A stretch of 64,000 nucleotides of DNA from Myxococcales bacterium. Lineage in GTDB: Bacteria > Myxococcota_A > Polyangia > Polyangiales > Ga0077539. The stretch lies in the NCBI GenBank assembly GCA_013298625.1, contig JAAFIF010000002.1, positions 178,976-242,975 of the forward strand. Reading direction: 5' to 3'. Shown here in pieces: positions 51,297 through 61,372 of the stretch. The position numbers were made by a program, and so were the translations under genes. A model generated the notes under the pieces. That model was given only the letters and a program-made list of their open reading frames with translations. It had not been told where the DNA came from and did no database searches. Within the stretch, counting starts at the first letter, position 1. The number at the start of each line of letters is the position of its first letter.

Positions 51297-53093
51297 GTGA
51301 AGATCTGCTCGCAGTGCGGATTGCGATTGATGGGGCACGCCACCACGTGTCCAGTGGACGGGGCGCCGCTCGTGGCGATGCCCGACCCGCTCATCGGTCG
51401 CACGATCGGGGGCCGTTATCGCGTCGAATCCAAGATCGGCGCGGGCGGCATGGCGACGGTGTACCGCGCGTCCAACGACGTGCTGGGCCGCAAGGTGGCC
51501 ATCAAGTTTCTCGCGCCCGACCTCGCGCAAGACGCGACGCAGCGGCAGCGGTTCTTGCGAGAAGCCAGGGCCACCAACCGCATCCGCCACGAGCACATCG
51601 TGGACATCACGGACTACGGCGACGAGGGCAAGCTCGTGTACCTGGTGATGGAGCTGCTCGAAGGCGAGCCGCTGAACCACCGGATCGCGCGCGGCGCGCT
51701 GCCGCCACGGGAGGCGATCGAGCTGCTCATGCAAGTGGCCAGGGCGCTGGCGCGCGCGCACGAGCTCGAGGTGATCCACCGCGACCTGAAGCCCGAGAAC
51801 ATCTTTCTCACGCAGCGCGACGGCCACACGCACGTAAAGCTGCTGGATTTCGGGCTCGCGCACGTGCGCAACGAGACGAGGCTCACCGCTGCGGGCGCGG
51901 TCTTCGGCACGCCCGAGTACCTCTCGCCCGAACAAGCGCGGGGCGCGCCCAACGTCGGGCCCGCGGCGGACCTGTACGCGCTCGGCGTGGTGTTCTTCGA
52001 AATGCTCACGGCGCGGCTGCCGTTCGAGGGATCGACGGCCGAGCTGATCGTCAAGCACCTGCGCAACACGCCGCCGGCGCCGTCGCAGTTCAACCCGTCG
52101 GTGCCCGCCGAAATCGACTCGCTCGTGGCGCGGCTGCTGTCCAAGGACCCATCGCAGCGCCACCGCGACGCGTATCACTTGCTCGAAGAGCTGCAGGCGT
52201 TGTTGGCGTTGTTTCCCGAGCCGAACAGCGTTCCGACGCCGCAGGTGTCGCTGACGTTGCCGGCTGAAGCGTTCGTCGAGGCGCTGGCGAAGGTGTCGCA
52301 AGAGCGCGCGTCGATGGACGCGCCGTCGCCGTCGCCGAGCCATCCCACCACGGTGATGAGCACCGCGCGACAGTGGGTCGAGCGGCGGCTGGTGTTTCGC
52401 GAGGCCATGACGCTGGCGTACCCATCGCGCAACGCGCCCGAGTGGCTATCGAACCTCACGATCCGAATGGACGCGCTGGTCGATCGCTCGGTGCGCACCG
52501 AGTCCGAGCTCGATCGGCTGGGCCGGATGCTCGCCCAGCGAGAGAGCGACGCGAGCGGCGCGCGAGAGCGCATCGGACGGGCGCTCGATGAGCTCTCGCG
52601 GGACGAGAGCGCGCTCAAGCGGCAGATCGAAGAAGTGCAGCGGCGGAACGACCGCGCGACGCAGCGCGCGGCGCAGGGCGCACAAGAATTCAAGCTCGCG
52701 TGGGATGAAGCGCGGACGCTCGTCGGCGACGGGACGCTCGAGCACGTCGAGGCGGCGCAGTCTGTCGAGACCGCGGCGCGACGCGCGACCGCGTGGCGAC
52801 AAGCGCAGCTCGAGCTCAACGAGTGTCGGTCGCTGCTCGATTCGCGCGCGGCGGGCGCCGAGGACCTGCGCTTTCAAGTGAGCCAGCTGAAGGGACGGCT
52901 CGGCGCGCTCAACGCCGAGGTCGAGCACGAGATCGGCGAGCTCAGGGAGAGAGTGGCGGAGTTCGGCGCGCAAAACGCGACGATCTTCGAGGAGCTCAAC
53001 GAGGTCGCCTCGCAGATCGGCGGGCACTTGAGCGAGTTTCCGTCGGCGCGCCGGGTGCTGCAGTCGACCGTCGCGGTGCTTCACCCCGCGTGA
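51297..53093 (+). CDS. Ser/Thr protein kinase with zinc ribbon and coiled coil
   Basis: A 598-residue kinase. A zinc ribbon (CSQCGLRLMGHATTCPVDG) opens the protein. The Hanks kinase domain spans ~40-300: GAGGMATVYRA glycine loop, VAIKFL lysine, HRDLKPEN catalytic loop, LDFGLAH, and APE-like PEYLSPEQARG. The final ~210 residues are a long predicted coiled coil (RERIGRALDELSRDESALKR, SQLKGRLGALNAEVEHEIGE) and no transmembrane helix is present. The GTG start is at 51297. Such cytoplasmic kinases are abundant in myxobacteria; substrate unknown. Confidence 0.93.
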   Translation: MKICSQCGLRLMGHATTCPVDGAPLVAMPDPLIGRTIGGRYRVESKIGAGGMATVYRASNDVLGRKVAIKFLAPDLAQDATQRQRFLREARATNRIRHEHIVDITDYGDEGKLVYLVMELLEGEPLNHRIARGALPPREAIELLMQVARALARAHELEVIHRDLKPENIFLTQRDGHTHVKLLDFGLAHVRNETRLTAAGAVFGTPEYLSPEQARGAPNVGPAADLYALGVVFFEMLTARLPFEGSTAELIVKHLRNTPPAPSQFNPSVPAEIDSLVARLLSKDPSQRHRDAYHLLEELQALLALFPEPNSVPTPQVSLTLPAEAFVEALAKVSQERASMDAPSPSPSHPTTVMSTARQWVERRLVFREAMTLAYPSRNAPEWLSNLTIRMDALVDRSVRTESELDRLGRMLAQRESDASGARERIGRALDELSRDESALKRQIEEVQRRNDRATQRAAQGAQEFKLAWDEARTLVGDGTLEHVEAAQSVETAARRATAWRQAQLELNECRSLLDSRAAGAEDLRFQVSQLKGRLGALNAEVEHEIGELRERVAEFGAQNATIFEELNEVASQIGGHLSEFPSARRVLQSTVAVLHPA

Positions 53094-53101
53094 GCGTCGC
53101 G

Positions 53102-53977
53102 TCAGGGCGTGCCGCGATCGCCAGAGAAGACGTGCAACGTCGGGCGATGGCGGCTGCGGCGGTGGCGATGGCGATGGCGGCGAGAGTGTCTGCGAGCGCG
53201 CCGCGCGCCGGGCGCTGTGCGCGGGTGGGTGTCGAGCTCGACCGTGACGCCCGCGGGGTCCCACGGTAGATCGGCGTCGCTGCTCCAGCTGCGCTCGCGC
53301 TCGGGAGCGTGCTCGCGGGCGAGGGGACGATCGTAGCCGTGGTGGCTGCGACCCGCGCGGTTCTCCCAGAAATAGCTGGTCTCGCGCGAGTCGATGTGGA
53401 CGAATCCGAGGCGCGGGTATAGCCCCACGCCCACGTGCGAAAACGTGCGCGCATACGCCGCCACGAGCGCGGGCTCGACGCCAGGAACGCGAAAATCGAC
53501 GGCGCTTCCGACGCCATGGTAGCCCTCGCGCCGGATGCGCCGTCCGCTCGCGGTGCGCCCCGTTCGATACGCCGAAACAATCTCGATCTCGCGCACATCG
53601 AACCGCGTGGCAACCTTCACAATCAACTGCAGCGTGCGCACCACCACCGGCGAGTCCTCACCGGTCGGGACGTCCCTCAACAACCTCGACAGCCGTTGCA
53701 CCACCGCGGGATCCACCGTTCCGTCCGAGCGGTACAAGCGTGCGCGGACGGTCTCGCGCGTATTGATCGCGCGAAACGTGATCTCTGGCAGCGCGGCGAA
53801 GCGCGAGTCCTGCGCTGGCGCCTGCGCGCTGGCCGGGCTGCGTTGTCCCCCTGCGCCGCCGTCATGTATCGCTGCGTCGATGGCGCCGCCGTCTCGCGCG
53901 AGCTGTGCGCGCGCCGGGCAGGGCGCGAACAGCGGCGTCGCGAAGGCGAGCGCGGCGACCAGAGTGCTCCAACGCAT
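53102..53977 (-). CDS. Secreted DUF882/M15-like peptidase
   Basis: A 291-residue exported protein with signal peptide (MRWSTLVAALAFATPLFAPC). The catalytic part reads VSAYRTGRTASGRRIRREGYHGVGSAVDF and GVGLYPRLGFVHIDSR, the H-x6-D and H-x-D metal sites of the YcbK/DUF882 branch of M15 peptidases, which cut peptidoglycan cross-links. An early region before it (LPEITFRAINTRETVRARLY) is typical of DUF882. The C-terminus is a basic His/Arg-rich tail (RRARRHSRRHRHRHRRSRHR). The preceding kinase gene is convergent. Confidence 0.85.
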   Translation of the reverse strand: MRWSTLVAALAFATPLFAPCPARAQLARDGGAIDAAIHDGGAGGQRSPASAQAPAQDSRFAALPEITFRAINTRETVRARLYRSDGTVDPAVVQRLSRLLRDVPTGEDSPVVVRTLQLIVKVATRFDVREIEIVSAYRTGRTASGRRIRREGYHGVGSAVDFRVPGVEPALVAAYARTFSHVGVGLYPRLGFVHIDSRETSYFWENRAGRSHHGYDRPLAREHAPERERSWSSDADLPWDPAGVTVELDTHPRTAPGARRARRHSRRHRHRHRRSRHRPTLHVFSGDRGTP

Positions 53978-54101
53978 ATCCGCGCGAGTCGACCATCGCT
54001 CGCGCGGCCCGGTCAAGACGCGCGAGCGCTTCGACGCCCGCGCTTGCCGCTGCGTTGACCATGTGCAACGCACGCGGGTAGAAGTCCGCCGGGTTCGCGC
54101 G

Positions 54102-55463
54102 GTGTTGCCTCGGCGTTCGACAGCTCTTTCGTTTGCGGTCCTCAGCGTCGCGCTGACCAGCGCGTGCCAGGGCGCCGAGCTGCGCGCCGGCCGTGCGCGC
54201 GACGGGCTCGAGCGAGAGTCCGCGGGCAGCAGCGGCGCCTCAGCGATGAGCGCTCCCGCCGTCGCGCCGAGAGCAGAGCAGCTCGCGCCGTCGGTGCGAT
54301 CGCGCATCGACGCTGTGGCCGCGGCGTTCGTCGAGCGCGGCGCTCGTCCGCTCGACGCGGAGTGGTCGAGCTTCGTCGCGCCCGGCGAAGCGCAGGTCGC
54401 CCGCGTCACCATCGACCGCGCGCAGTGCATCGGCTTCGTCGCCGTCGGCCCGGCCGCGCTGCGCAAAATCGCCCTCCGCGTTCACGACGCGTCCGGCGTC
54501 CTGCTCGGAGAGCACAGCGACGACGCCCACCCGTACGTGCGCCTGTGCGCCCGCGACGAGTCGCGCATGACGCTGGTCGTGCGCGCGGTCGAAGGGCAGG
54601 GGCAGGTGGCGCTGCTGCTGCTCGCGCAGCCTCCGTTGGTCGCTCCGGACCTCGAGCGCGCGCTCGGCGAGCACCGCGAAGGTGGGCTCACCGGTCCGCG
54701 CACGCCGCGCGCCGCGGTCGGAGCGGACCCGACGATCGAGTCAGCGACGGACGCGCTCGATCGTCACCGCGCGCGGATCGCGCCGCTCGGCTACCGACCG
54801 TTGTCGTCGCCGACCGTCGCCACCATCGACCGCCGCGCGCCGATGGACCAGCGCTACGACTTCGAAGCAGGCCGCTGCTACGGCATCCTGCTCGCGACCG
54901 AGGGCAACACCGACTCGCTGACCATCGAGGTGCGCGACCCCGAGGCGCGGCCATTGATCGCGCCGAGACCGATCGACCGTGACCCGCTTACGCGCGGCTG
55001 TCTGTCGCGATCTGGCGCGTACACCGTGCGGCTCACCGCGCGCGAAGAGATGCGCGTGGCGCTGCAAGCGCTGGTGATCGACGACCCGCTGCCGCTCGCT
55101 GCGGACATCGTGGGCGAGGTGCGCGCGGGGGTGTTCGAGCTGCACGGAGAAGCCGTCGCTCGGTCGTTGTCGCGCGTGCGTTCAGTGCAGCGGGTCGCCG
55201 CCGTCGGCGCGCCGTTCGTGCAGACGATCGCGATGCGCGCGGGGCAGTGCGCGATGGTGGGCGTCGCGTCGTCCGGCACCGCGGTCGAGCTCTCGCTCAA
55301 CGACACGGATGGGCGAATCGTCGCATCGGACACCGGCGCGACCTCGACGCCGCGCGTGTGGCACTGCGCGACGCGCGCGCAGCAACTTCGAGTCACCGCG
55401 CGACCGCTGGCCGCGCGAGGAGAGTTCGCCTTGGTTGTGTTCGAGGATGGAGGCGCCCTGTGA
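54102..55463 (+). CDS. Lipoprotein with repeated PPC-like beta-domains A
   Basis: A 453-residue lipoprotein: signal STALSFAVLSVALTSACQG with lipobox TSAC. The mature protein consists of about three repeats of ~110 residues with the pattern C-(I/Y)-hydrophobic, L-(I/R)-V-x-D, G-x-LL, D-x-x-P, LC/C and a final LVVRA-GQGQVALL. Examples are QCIGFVAVGPAALRKIALRV and RCYGILLATEGNTDSLTIEV. The pattern resembles bacterial pre-peptidase C-terminal (PPC) domains. The GTG start at 54102 precedes the signal. It overlaps the next gene, which carries the same repeats. Confidence 0.7.
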   Translation: MLPRRSTALSFAVLSVALTSACQGAELRAGRARDGLERESAGSSGASAMSAPAVAPRAEQLAPSVRSRIDAVAAAFVERGARPLDAEWSSFVAPGEAQVARVTIDRAQCIGFVAVGPAALRKIALRVHDASGVLLGEHSDDAHPYVRLCARDESRMTLVVRAVEGQGQVALLLLAQPPLVAPDLERALGEHREGGLTGPRTPRAAVGADPTIESATDALDRHRARIAPLGYRPLSSPTVATIDRRAPMDQRYDFEAGRCYGILLATEGNTDSLTIEVRDPEARPLIAPRPIDRDPLTRGCLSRSGAYTVRLTAREEMRVALQALVIDDPLPLAADIVGEVRAGVFELHGEAVARSLSRVRSVQRVAAVGAPFVQTIAMRAGQCAMVGVASSGTAVELSLNDTDGRIVASDTGATSTPRVWHCATRAQQLRVTARPLAARGEFALVVFEDGGAL

Positions 55464-57208
55464 CCCGCCTTCGATGGATCGCGTCGGTTTCGGCGGTGTT
55501 GGCCGCGTCGTGCGGACCGAGGGTCGTCGCGCAGCGATGCCCGCCGGTCACCGCTGCGCGCGCAGCGACCACGAGGCCCGCGCCGGCGCTGATCGAGCCC
55601 GCGCCGATGCTGGCACAGCGCGTCGAGGCGATCGTGCGCGGCGCAGCGCCGTCGGGGGCGCGGTTCGTGCGCTACATCGCCGCGGGATTTCTCACCGAGC
55701 GGCAGAGCGTGACGCACGCGATCGACGTTCCGCAGGGCGCGTGCGTGTCGATCGTCGCGTACGCGTCACCCGCGGTGAGCGACCTCGACGCGCGCGTATA
55801 CGACGGTGACGGCGAGCTGGTGGTCGAGGACGTCGAACCCGACTCGCACCCCACCGTGCAGCTCTGCGGCGACGAGCCTCGAAGGGTGTTTCACGTGGCG
55901 CAAGCGTTCGAGGGCGAAGGTGCGTACGCGCTCGCGCTCTTCACTGGAGACCGCCGCGCGATGGAGGCGATCGCGCGGGTCGTCGGCGGACGGCCCGGGA
56001 CGGCGATCTCGACTCGCAACGAGAGCAGCAGCGCCGAGCGACGGTCCGGCGAGCTTCGCGCGAGCTTGCAGCGGCGAGGGTTCGCGCCGGTCGGAGACGC
56101 AGCGCGCGTCTCGTTCGCCGCCAACAGCGCGGTGACCGTTCCGCTCTCGGTCAGCGCCGACCGCTGCTACACGTTCGCCGCCATCGCCGACGAAGATGGC
56201 ACGTCCGTCGACCTGCGGGTGTTCGACAGCGACGGCGACCTGCTCGCGTTCGACACGATGATCGACCGCGACGCCACCGCGCAGCTCTGCCCCGCGTCCT
56301 CAGGCCCGCTTCGGCTCGAGGTGCGCGGCGCGACCGCTGGCGCAGCGGTGGTCTCGACCTTCGCCGCAGACGCCGCAAGCTTCGGCGGGTCCAACACCCT
56401 TTGGCTCGGCGATCGAACGTCGATCGCGGTCTCGCCGCTGTCGCTCGACGGCAGGCTCGCGACGCTGCGCGCGCGATGGAGCGCGGTCGGCTACGTCGCC
56501 CCTGCGTCGAGCGCTGGCGCCAATTTCGCCGCAGGAGAATCACGAGAGACAGCGCTCACGCTCGAGCCGGGGCGCTGCACGTTGCTCGCGTCCGTCGGCG
56601 GGCGCGGCGTTGGACGCACGTCGCTGTCGGTCTTCGACGACGCAGGCACGCTGCTCGCGCGCGGCTATTTCTTCGACGCCAGCGCGACCGCGGTGCTCTG
56701 CCCAACCGCCCGCGAGCGCGTGCTGGTGCGGCAACGGGTGGATGTGGGCGTCGGAGAGGTCGCGCTCGTCGCCGCGCCCTCGGCGACCGCACCCACCTGG
56801 TCGAACGGACTCGACCGGGTGCTCGTGTCCGAGGCGCTCGCGCAGCCGTGGGCGCACGCGCCCGCCTGGCGCAGCGCCGCGCAGCCCGAGCGACTGCGCG
56901 TCGGGGCCGGCGCCGCGCGGGCGCGCGAGTTCGACCTCACCGCCGGCACATGCACGCGCATCGCCGTCTCGCTCGGTCAGCCATCGAGCGAGCTGTCGCT
57001 GACGCTTCGCGGCGCCACCGGCGCAGAGCTCGCGCGCGGCGCGGGCGCTGGGTCCGCGAGGCTCACGCACTGCGTGGTGTTGCCTACGCACGTTCGCCTC
57101 GAGGTCGAGCTTGACGGACGCGACGGACCGACGGAGCGCGACGCGATCTGGCAGCGCTTCGAGCGGCCAGACACCGACCGATTCGCCGAGAGCTCATCGC
57201 GCCCATGA
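55460..57208 (+). CDS. Lipoprotein with repeated PPC-like beta-domains B
   Basis: A 582-residue lipoprotein with signal TRLRWIASVSAVLAASCGPR (lipobox AASC). It has four repeats of the same beta-domain as its neighbour: GACVSIVAYASPAVSDLDARV, RCYTFAAIADEDGTSVDLRV, RCTLLASVGGRGVGRTSLSV and TCTRIAVSLGQPSSELSLTL, each followed by a D-x-x-A/P-x-LC element. GTG start in a GTGA overlap. With the preceding and following genes it forms a surface-lipoprotein operon. Confidence 0.7.
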   Translation: MTRLRWIASVSAVLAASCGPRVVAQRCPPVTAARAATTRPAPALIEPAPMLAQRVEAIVRGAAPSGARFVRYIAAGFLTERQSVTHAIDVPQGACVSIVAYASPAVSDLDARVYDGDGELVVEDVEPDSHPTVQLCGDEPRRVFHVAQAFEGEGAYALALFTGDRRAMEAIARVVGGRPGTAISTRNESSSAERRSGELRASLQRRGFAPVGDAARVSFAANSAVTVPLSVSADRCYTFAAIADEDGTSVDLRVFDSDGDLLAFDTMIDRDATAQLCPASSGPLRLEVRGATAGAAVVSTFAADAASFGGSNTLWLGDRTSIAVSPLSLDGRLATLRARWSAVGYVAPASSAGANFAAGESRETALTLEPGRCTLLASVGGRGVGRTSLSVFDDAGTLLARGYFFDASATAVLCPTARERVLVRQRVDVGVGEVALVAAPSATAPTWSNGLDRVLVSEALAQPWAHAPAWRSAAQPERLRVGAGAARAREFDLTAGTCTRIAVSLGQPSSELSLTLRGATGAELARGAGAGSARLTHCVVLPTHVRLEVELDGRDGPTERDAIWQRFERPDTDRFAESSSRP

Positions 57209-57864
57209 ATTCAAGATTTGCAGTCTTTGTCCAGGCGATCGCGCTGTGTTCGTGCGCGAGCACCGGCATCACAGCGGGCCTGCGTCCGGTCGCGCCCGTG
57301 GGGAGCGGCGATCGACCAGACGCGACGTGGGCCACCGAGCAGCTCCGCGTCGCCGCGGTGCAGCTGCGCGAACAGCTGTCGAGAGGCGGGTCCGAGGCGC
57401 ACCTCGCGCTGCGGCTTCGACCCGACGAGGTCACGCAGCTCTACTCACCAGAAGCGGCGTCGCGCGTGCGCAACGCGCAGGTGGGCGTCGTGGCGGGCGA
57501 CAACGAGGCGCGGTGGGTTCACCTTCGATCGCTGCGCGAAACGCCGCTGGTGGGCTTCTGTGCTCGCGGAGCGCGGATCGCCCAGCAGAACGGCCCCGAC
57601 GGCATCCGCGTGGCGGCGCTGCTGGTCGACCGGCTGTTGATCGTCGGCGCCGAGCGCGACGGACTGTGGGCAGCCTGGGTCGAGGGCCTTCTGTTGACCG
57701 AGGGAGGGTGGCGGTTGAGCTCGGCGGTTCCGTTTGCGTCGCAGGTGGAAGATCCGCGCAGAGAACACGCGGACGCGCAGCTTTGGGACTGCGATCTCGG
57801 ACAACGCCCCCGCCGCGACGCGCCGCTCGAGACCGGGGCAGCTACTCGACCCGCGGGCCCATAG
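57205..57864 (+). CDS. Lipoprotein, third gene of the operon
   Basis: A 219-residue lipoprotein: MNSRFAVFVQAIALCSCAST with lipobox LCSC. The mature part (WATEQLRVAAVQLREQLSRG, LRLRPDEVTQLYSPEAASRV, RVAALLVDRLLIVGAERDGL) is an alpha/beta domain that I cannot assign. ATGA overlap with the previous gene. It overlaps the convergent hydrolase gene by 23 bases. Confidence 0.7.
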   Translation: MNSRFAVFVQAIALCSCASTGITAGLRPVAPVGSGDRPDATWATEQLRVAAVQLREQLSRGGSEAHLALRLRPDEVTQLYSPEAASRVRNAQVGVVAGDNEARWVHLRSLRETPLVGFCARGARIAQQNGPDGIRVAALLVDRLLIVGAERDGLWAAWVEGLLLTEGGWRLSSAVPFASQVEDPRREHADAQLWDCDLGQRPRRDAPLETGAATRPAGP

Positions 57865-59890
57865 CGCGGTCGTTCGCGAACGTCGCGAGAAAGCGCGCCG
57901 CGCGCAAGGTCGCCGCGGGGTCGTCGAAGACGACGAAGTGACCGTCGCTGCGGCCGACAGCGTTGTACTGGGACCAACCGCCGGTCGCGCCGCCCATCGC
58001 GAGGTTGCGCGCGAACGGCGCGCGGGCGCGCGGCCAATCGGTGAGCGGGCCGATGGTGTCTGGGTGGATGACTGGCTCGACGAGGGGCAGACCGATGGAC
58101 ACCGCGAGCGCGGCGATGGCGGCGGGCGGCGTGTAGTGATCGATGAACCCCTGCGTCATGAACACGTGCTTGGGGACGCCTCCCATGCGCGGCTCGTTCA
58201 CGATGTAGCGCGCGTAGTGCACGGTGTCCGACGGATCCGCGATCGTCTGCGCGAGCGTCACCGCCGGGTGCAACGGCGTGAGCTCGGCGCGAGGAACATT
58301 GAGCAGTCCCGCCACGACGCCGGGGATGTTCACGGGCTCGGTCTTGAGCACGAGTGAGAGCGTGAGCCAACCGCCCGCGCCCGAGAGCACCGCGGCCTCG
58401 GGCCCGCGCGGCGTGGCGAGCCACAGGGGACCGTTGAGGCCGCCCTGTGAGTGCCCGAAGAACATCACGTGCTCGCCGTCGAAGCGGATCTCGTCGCCCA
58501 TCGTGACCATCGACGAGACGCGCAGCGAACGCACGAAGCGCCCCGCTTGAACGAGGTCGATGCCGGCTTGCCGGTTGTTCGACCGCGCCGCGAGGGGGTT
58601 GGCGAAGTTGAAGAACTGGCTCTCTGCGGTGCCGCCGCGAATCGTGCGCGCGCCGTTGAAGAGTTGGTCGAAGCCCAGGCACGCGATGCCCTGCGCGGCG
58701 AGGGACTGGGCGGTGCCGTCGTTGATAAAGGACGACGCGTTGCCGCCCGTTCCGTGGGCGTAGATGGCGATGGGCCAACCCGCGGGCGGCATCGGTCCGT
58801 TGGGCACGGTGAGCGCGAACTGAATGCTGGTCTCGTAGCGTTGCACGATGGGCATGCCGTCGGGACCCGAGACGAAATCGCCGGACCCTTCGGCGAGGTA
58901 CGGCGGTTCGCCCGCTTGAAACACTGGGTTCGGGCCGTAGTCGCCGCGGTAGGTCGAGAACGCGTCGCCGCGGACGATGAACGACAGCGAGCGAAGCTCC
59001 GGCGCGCGCGCGGCGTTGAGCGTGACCTCTGCAGCGCGAAAGAACTCCGAGGTCGGATCCGACGTCGTGTACACCGTCGCCGAGACCACAGCGCTGAGAT
59101 CGAGGCCAGCGACGCGCGTGAGGGCGGGCTTGATGAGCGCGGCGACAGGCATCAGCCGAGCGGACGGCGAATCGCCCATGATCTCCGTGAAATCCGCGTC
59201 GCGACGCAGCGGCTCACCGTCGACGCCGCGGACGCGATTGGTGACGATCACGGCGTACTGCGTGCGCGGCCGCAGCGGAAACCCTGGCGCCGGCGCGATC
59301 GCGAGCGTGTAGCTCGGCCAGAAGCGCGAGCCCACCGAGGAGAACTGATGCACGACCGGGATGCGCTGCCCGAAGTCGGGGCTGTCCTGCTGCACGTTGA
59401 TGAGCTGAACGCTCGCGTTCGCCACGAGCGACGCGCCGGGCGTGGCGGGCAACGAAGCGAGGTCGAGCGGACCGGTGAAGCGAAAGTAGGCGCCGCCGAC
59501 CGGGGAGAAGCCTTGGAGCTTTCCGGCCATCTGGTCGACGTAGGTGCGCGCGAGGCCGCCCGAGAGAGCGCCGGCGATGAAGCGGAGATCCACCTTTCCG
59601 TTCGCGTCGACGGCGAGGTCCGACGGCCACGGCATCGCGTACTGGTTCGGCGCGACGCCGGTCGCGGGGATCTGAAACCGCGCGGTGTACGGCCCCGCGG
59701 GAATCTCGACGTCCGGCGCAGCGTCTTGCCCTACGCCGCCGTCGCTCGACATCACATCCATCGGCACGATCGAGCCACGCTCGTCGGAGATCCCCGCGTC
59801 CGATCCCGCGTCGAGTCCGGGCAGGGGCGCACTGCACGCAGCGAGCAAGAAGAGTCCGAGCGAACATCCACGAGCGAAGCGAAGGGCCAT
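57842..59890 (-). CDS. Lipoprotein alpha/beta-hydrolase
   Basis: A 682-residue lipoprotein: signal MALRFARGCSLGLFLLAACS (lipobox LAAC) and an Asp/Ser-rich linker, then a ~250-residue N-terminal domain with Ig-like strands (YTARFQIPATGVAPNQYAMP) and an alpha/beta-hydrolase domain. PIAIYAHGTGG forms the oxyanion region, FFGHSQGGLNGP the nucleophile elbow with the catalytic serine, and the final GRSDGHFVVFDD holds the catalytic histidine. Probably an outer-membrane-attached esterase or lipase. Confidence 0.8.
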   Translation of the reverse strand: MALRFARGCSLGLFLLAACSAPLPGLDAGSDAGISDERGSIVPMDVMSSDGGVGQDAAPDVEIPAGPYTARFQIPATGVAPNQYAMPWPSDLAVDANGKVDLRFIAGALSGGLARTYVDQMAGKLQGFSPVGGAYFRFTGPLDLASLPATPGASLVANASVQLINVQQDSPDFGQRIPVVHQFSSVGSRFWPSYTLAIAPAPGFPLRPRTQYAVIVTNRVRGVDGEPLRRDADFTEIMGDSPSARLMPVAALIKPALTRVAGLDLSAVVSATVYTTSDPTSEFFRAAEVTLNAARAPELRSLSFIVRGDAFSTYRGDYGPNPVFQAGEPPYLAEGSGDFVSGPDGMPIVQRYETSIQFALTVPNGPMPPAGWPIAIYAHGTGGNASSFINDGTAQSLAAQGIACLGFDQLFNGARTIRGGTAESQFFNFANPLAARSNNRQAGIDLVQAGRFVRSLRVSSMVTMGDEIRFDGEHVMFFGHSQGGLNGPLWLATPRGPEAAVLSGAGGWLTLSLVLKTEPVNIPGVVAGLLNVPRAELTPLHPAVTLAQTIADPSDTVHYARYIVNEPRMGGVPKHVFMTQGFIDHYTPPAAIAALAVSIGLPLVEPVIHPDTIGPLTDWPRARAPFARNLAMGGATGGWSQYNAVGRSDGHFVVFDDPAATLRAARFLATFANDRAMGPRVE

Positions 59891-59981
59891 GACCGCGAAT
59901 CGTACTCGGTTCTTCGTCTTTTCGGTCAAAGTGAGCCACAACAACCGCGCCGCCAGCGGCGCGCCCAACGAGCCTTCGTAG

Positions 59982-61304
59982 ATGTCACCGCGAATCGAAC
60001 GCACTCTGTGGCCGCGCTCGCCGCGCGCCGCGCTCTTCTTGGCGCTCAGCGGCGCTGCGATCGATTGCCAGTGTCCAAACCGCACCGCGAACAACGCTCG
60101 AGACGCGAGCACGAGCGCGCCTTCGCCGACCGCAGAAGATCCCGATTTCGCCACCGACGACGACGGCGGTTACGACGCTGCGCCTCCGCCTCCGCGGTGC
60201 ACGCTCGGACCGCACGTGATGCTCGGCAGCGCGACGATCGGCGCTGACGCGGGCGTCGAGGGAGAGCGCTACGAGGCGCCGGTGTTGGCAGCGCTCGGCG
60301 CGAGCACGATCGCCGCGATGTCGGACACTTCATCGCGCCAGCTCGTCGTCGTCGACAGCGAGCGGCAGCGCAGCGTGGCGTCGATCGGACGCGAGCCGAT
60401 CCAAGCGCTCTCGGTCGTGGCCATGGGTGATTCGGCGCTGGTCTTCGCGGTCGCGACGCAGCAACGAGCGCGATGGCAGCGGGCGTTTCTGCGCGATGGC
60501 GCTTCGCTTCGCATGCTCGCAGCGCAGCGGGGATTGGCCGACGACTCGCTGGGGATCACCACCTGTTCGCTGCGCGACGGCGCGCTGGTCGCGTGGGACG
60601 AGTCACCGACCGAGGGCAGCTCGATCGTGCGCGCGCAGCGGTGGACCGCGGCCACGCAGACGAACCCCGCCACGGTGACGCTGAGCGCTCCCGAGCACGA
60701 CGCGTCGGACCCCGTCGTCGTCGCAGCGCCCGACGGCGGCGCGATCCTCGCGTACCTCGCGCTTCAAGAGGTCGCCGTCGAGACCGCGAATCAAAGCGCC
60801 GCGGACATCATCGTGCGCGCCATCAACCCCGACGGAACGCCGCGCGGCGCGGCGATCAACCTCACGTCGCGGCCGAAGACACGGTTCGGCGTGACGCTGC
60901 ACAGCACCGCGAGCGGCCGATGGATCGCGTGGAGGCTCGCGTCGGACTCGGACCACGAGGGCCTCGGCGACGGCGGTCGCGTCGCGATCGTCGCGCTCGG
61001 ACCGGACCTTCGCGCGGTGCGCTCGCCGGACTACCTCACAGACCTCGACCGCGTACCCGCTGGGCGAATCGCGATCGTGTCCGAAGGCGCGACGGCAGAC
61101 GTGTACTGGACCGAGCGGCGCGGGGACGACGTCGTGACAGTGCGTCGCAGCGTGGCTGCAGACGGCTCGCTCATCGGCGAGGCGCGCGAAGAGCCTGCGC
61201 TCGACGGGCAAGTCCCGTTCGGCGGCGACGCGCGTCGACCGAGGATCGCAGTGTGGGGCCGCGGCGGCGAGCCCGGCTTCGCGATCGCCGATTGCCCGCG
61301 GTAA
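59982..61304 (+). CDS. Exported beta-propeller-like protein
   Basis: A 440-residue protein with an N-terminal hydrophobic segment ([19 protein letters not shown]), possibly a lipoprotein signal with an unusual lipobox. A disordered Asp/Pro linker ([16 protein letters not shown]) leads to a domain built of repeated beta-strands with a pattern typical of propellers ([66 protein letters not shown]). No family is recognised. It is divergent from the hydrolase gene and 68 bases before greA. Confidence 0.6.
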   Translation: MSPRIERTLWPRSPRAALFLALSGAAIDCQCPNRTANNARDASTSAPSPTAEDPDFATDDDGGYDAAPPPPRCTLGPHVMLGSATIGADAGVEGERYEAPVLAALGASTIAAMSDTSSRQLVVVDSERQRSVASIGREPIQALSVVAMGDSALVFAVATQQRARWQRAFLRDGASLRMLAAQRGLADDSLGITTCSLRDGALVAWDESPTEGSSIVRAQRWTAATQTNPATVTLSAPEHDASDPVVVAAPDGGAILAYLALQEVAVETANQSAADIIVRAINPDGTPRGAAINLTSRPKTRFGVTLHSTASGRWIAWRLASDSDHEGLGDGGRVAIVALGPDLRAVRSPDYLTDLDRVPAGRIAIVSEGATADVYWTERRGDDVVTVRRSVAADGSLIGEAREEPALDGQVPFGGDARRPRIAVWGRGGEPGFAIADCPR

Positions 61305-61372
61305 TCATCGCTCACCGAGCGGTAGGGCGTTGTGCCTCGGCGCTACACCCTGCTACGAAACGAGCCGCTGTC

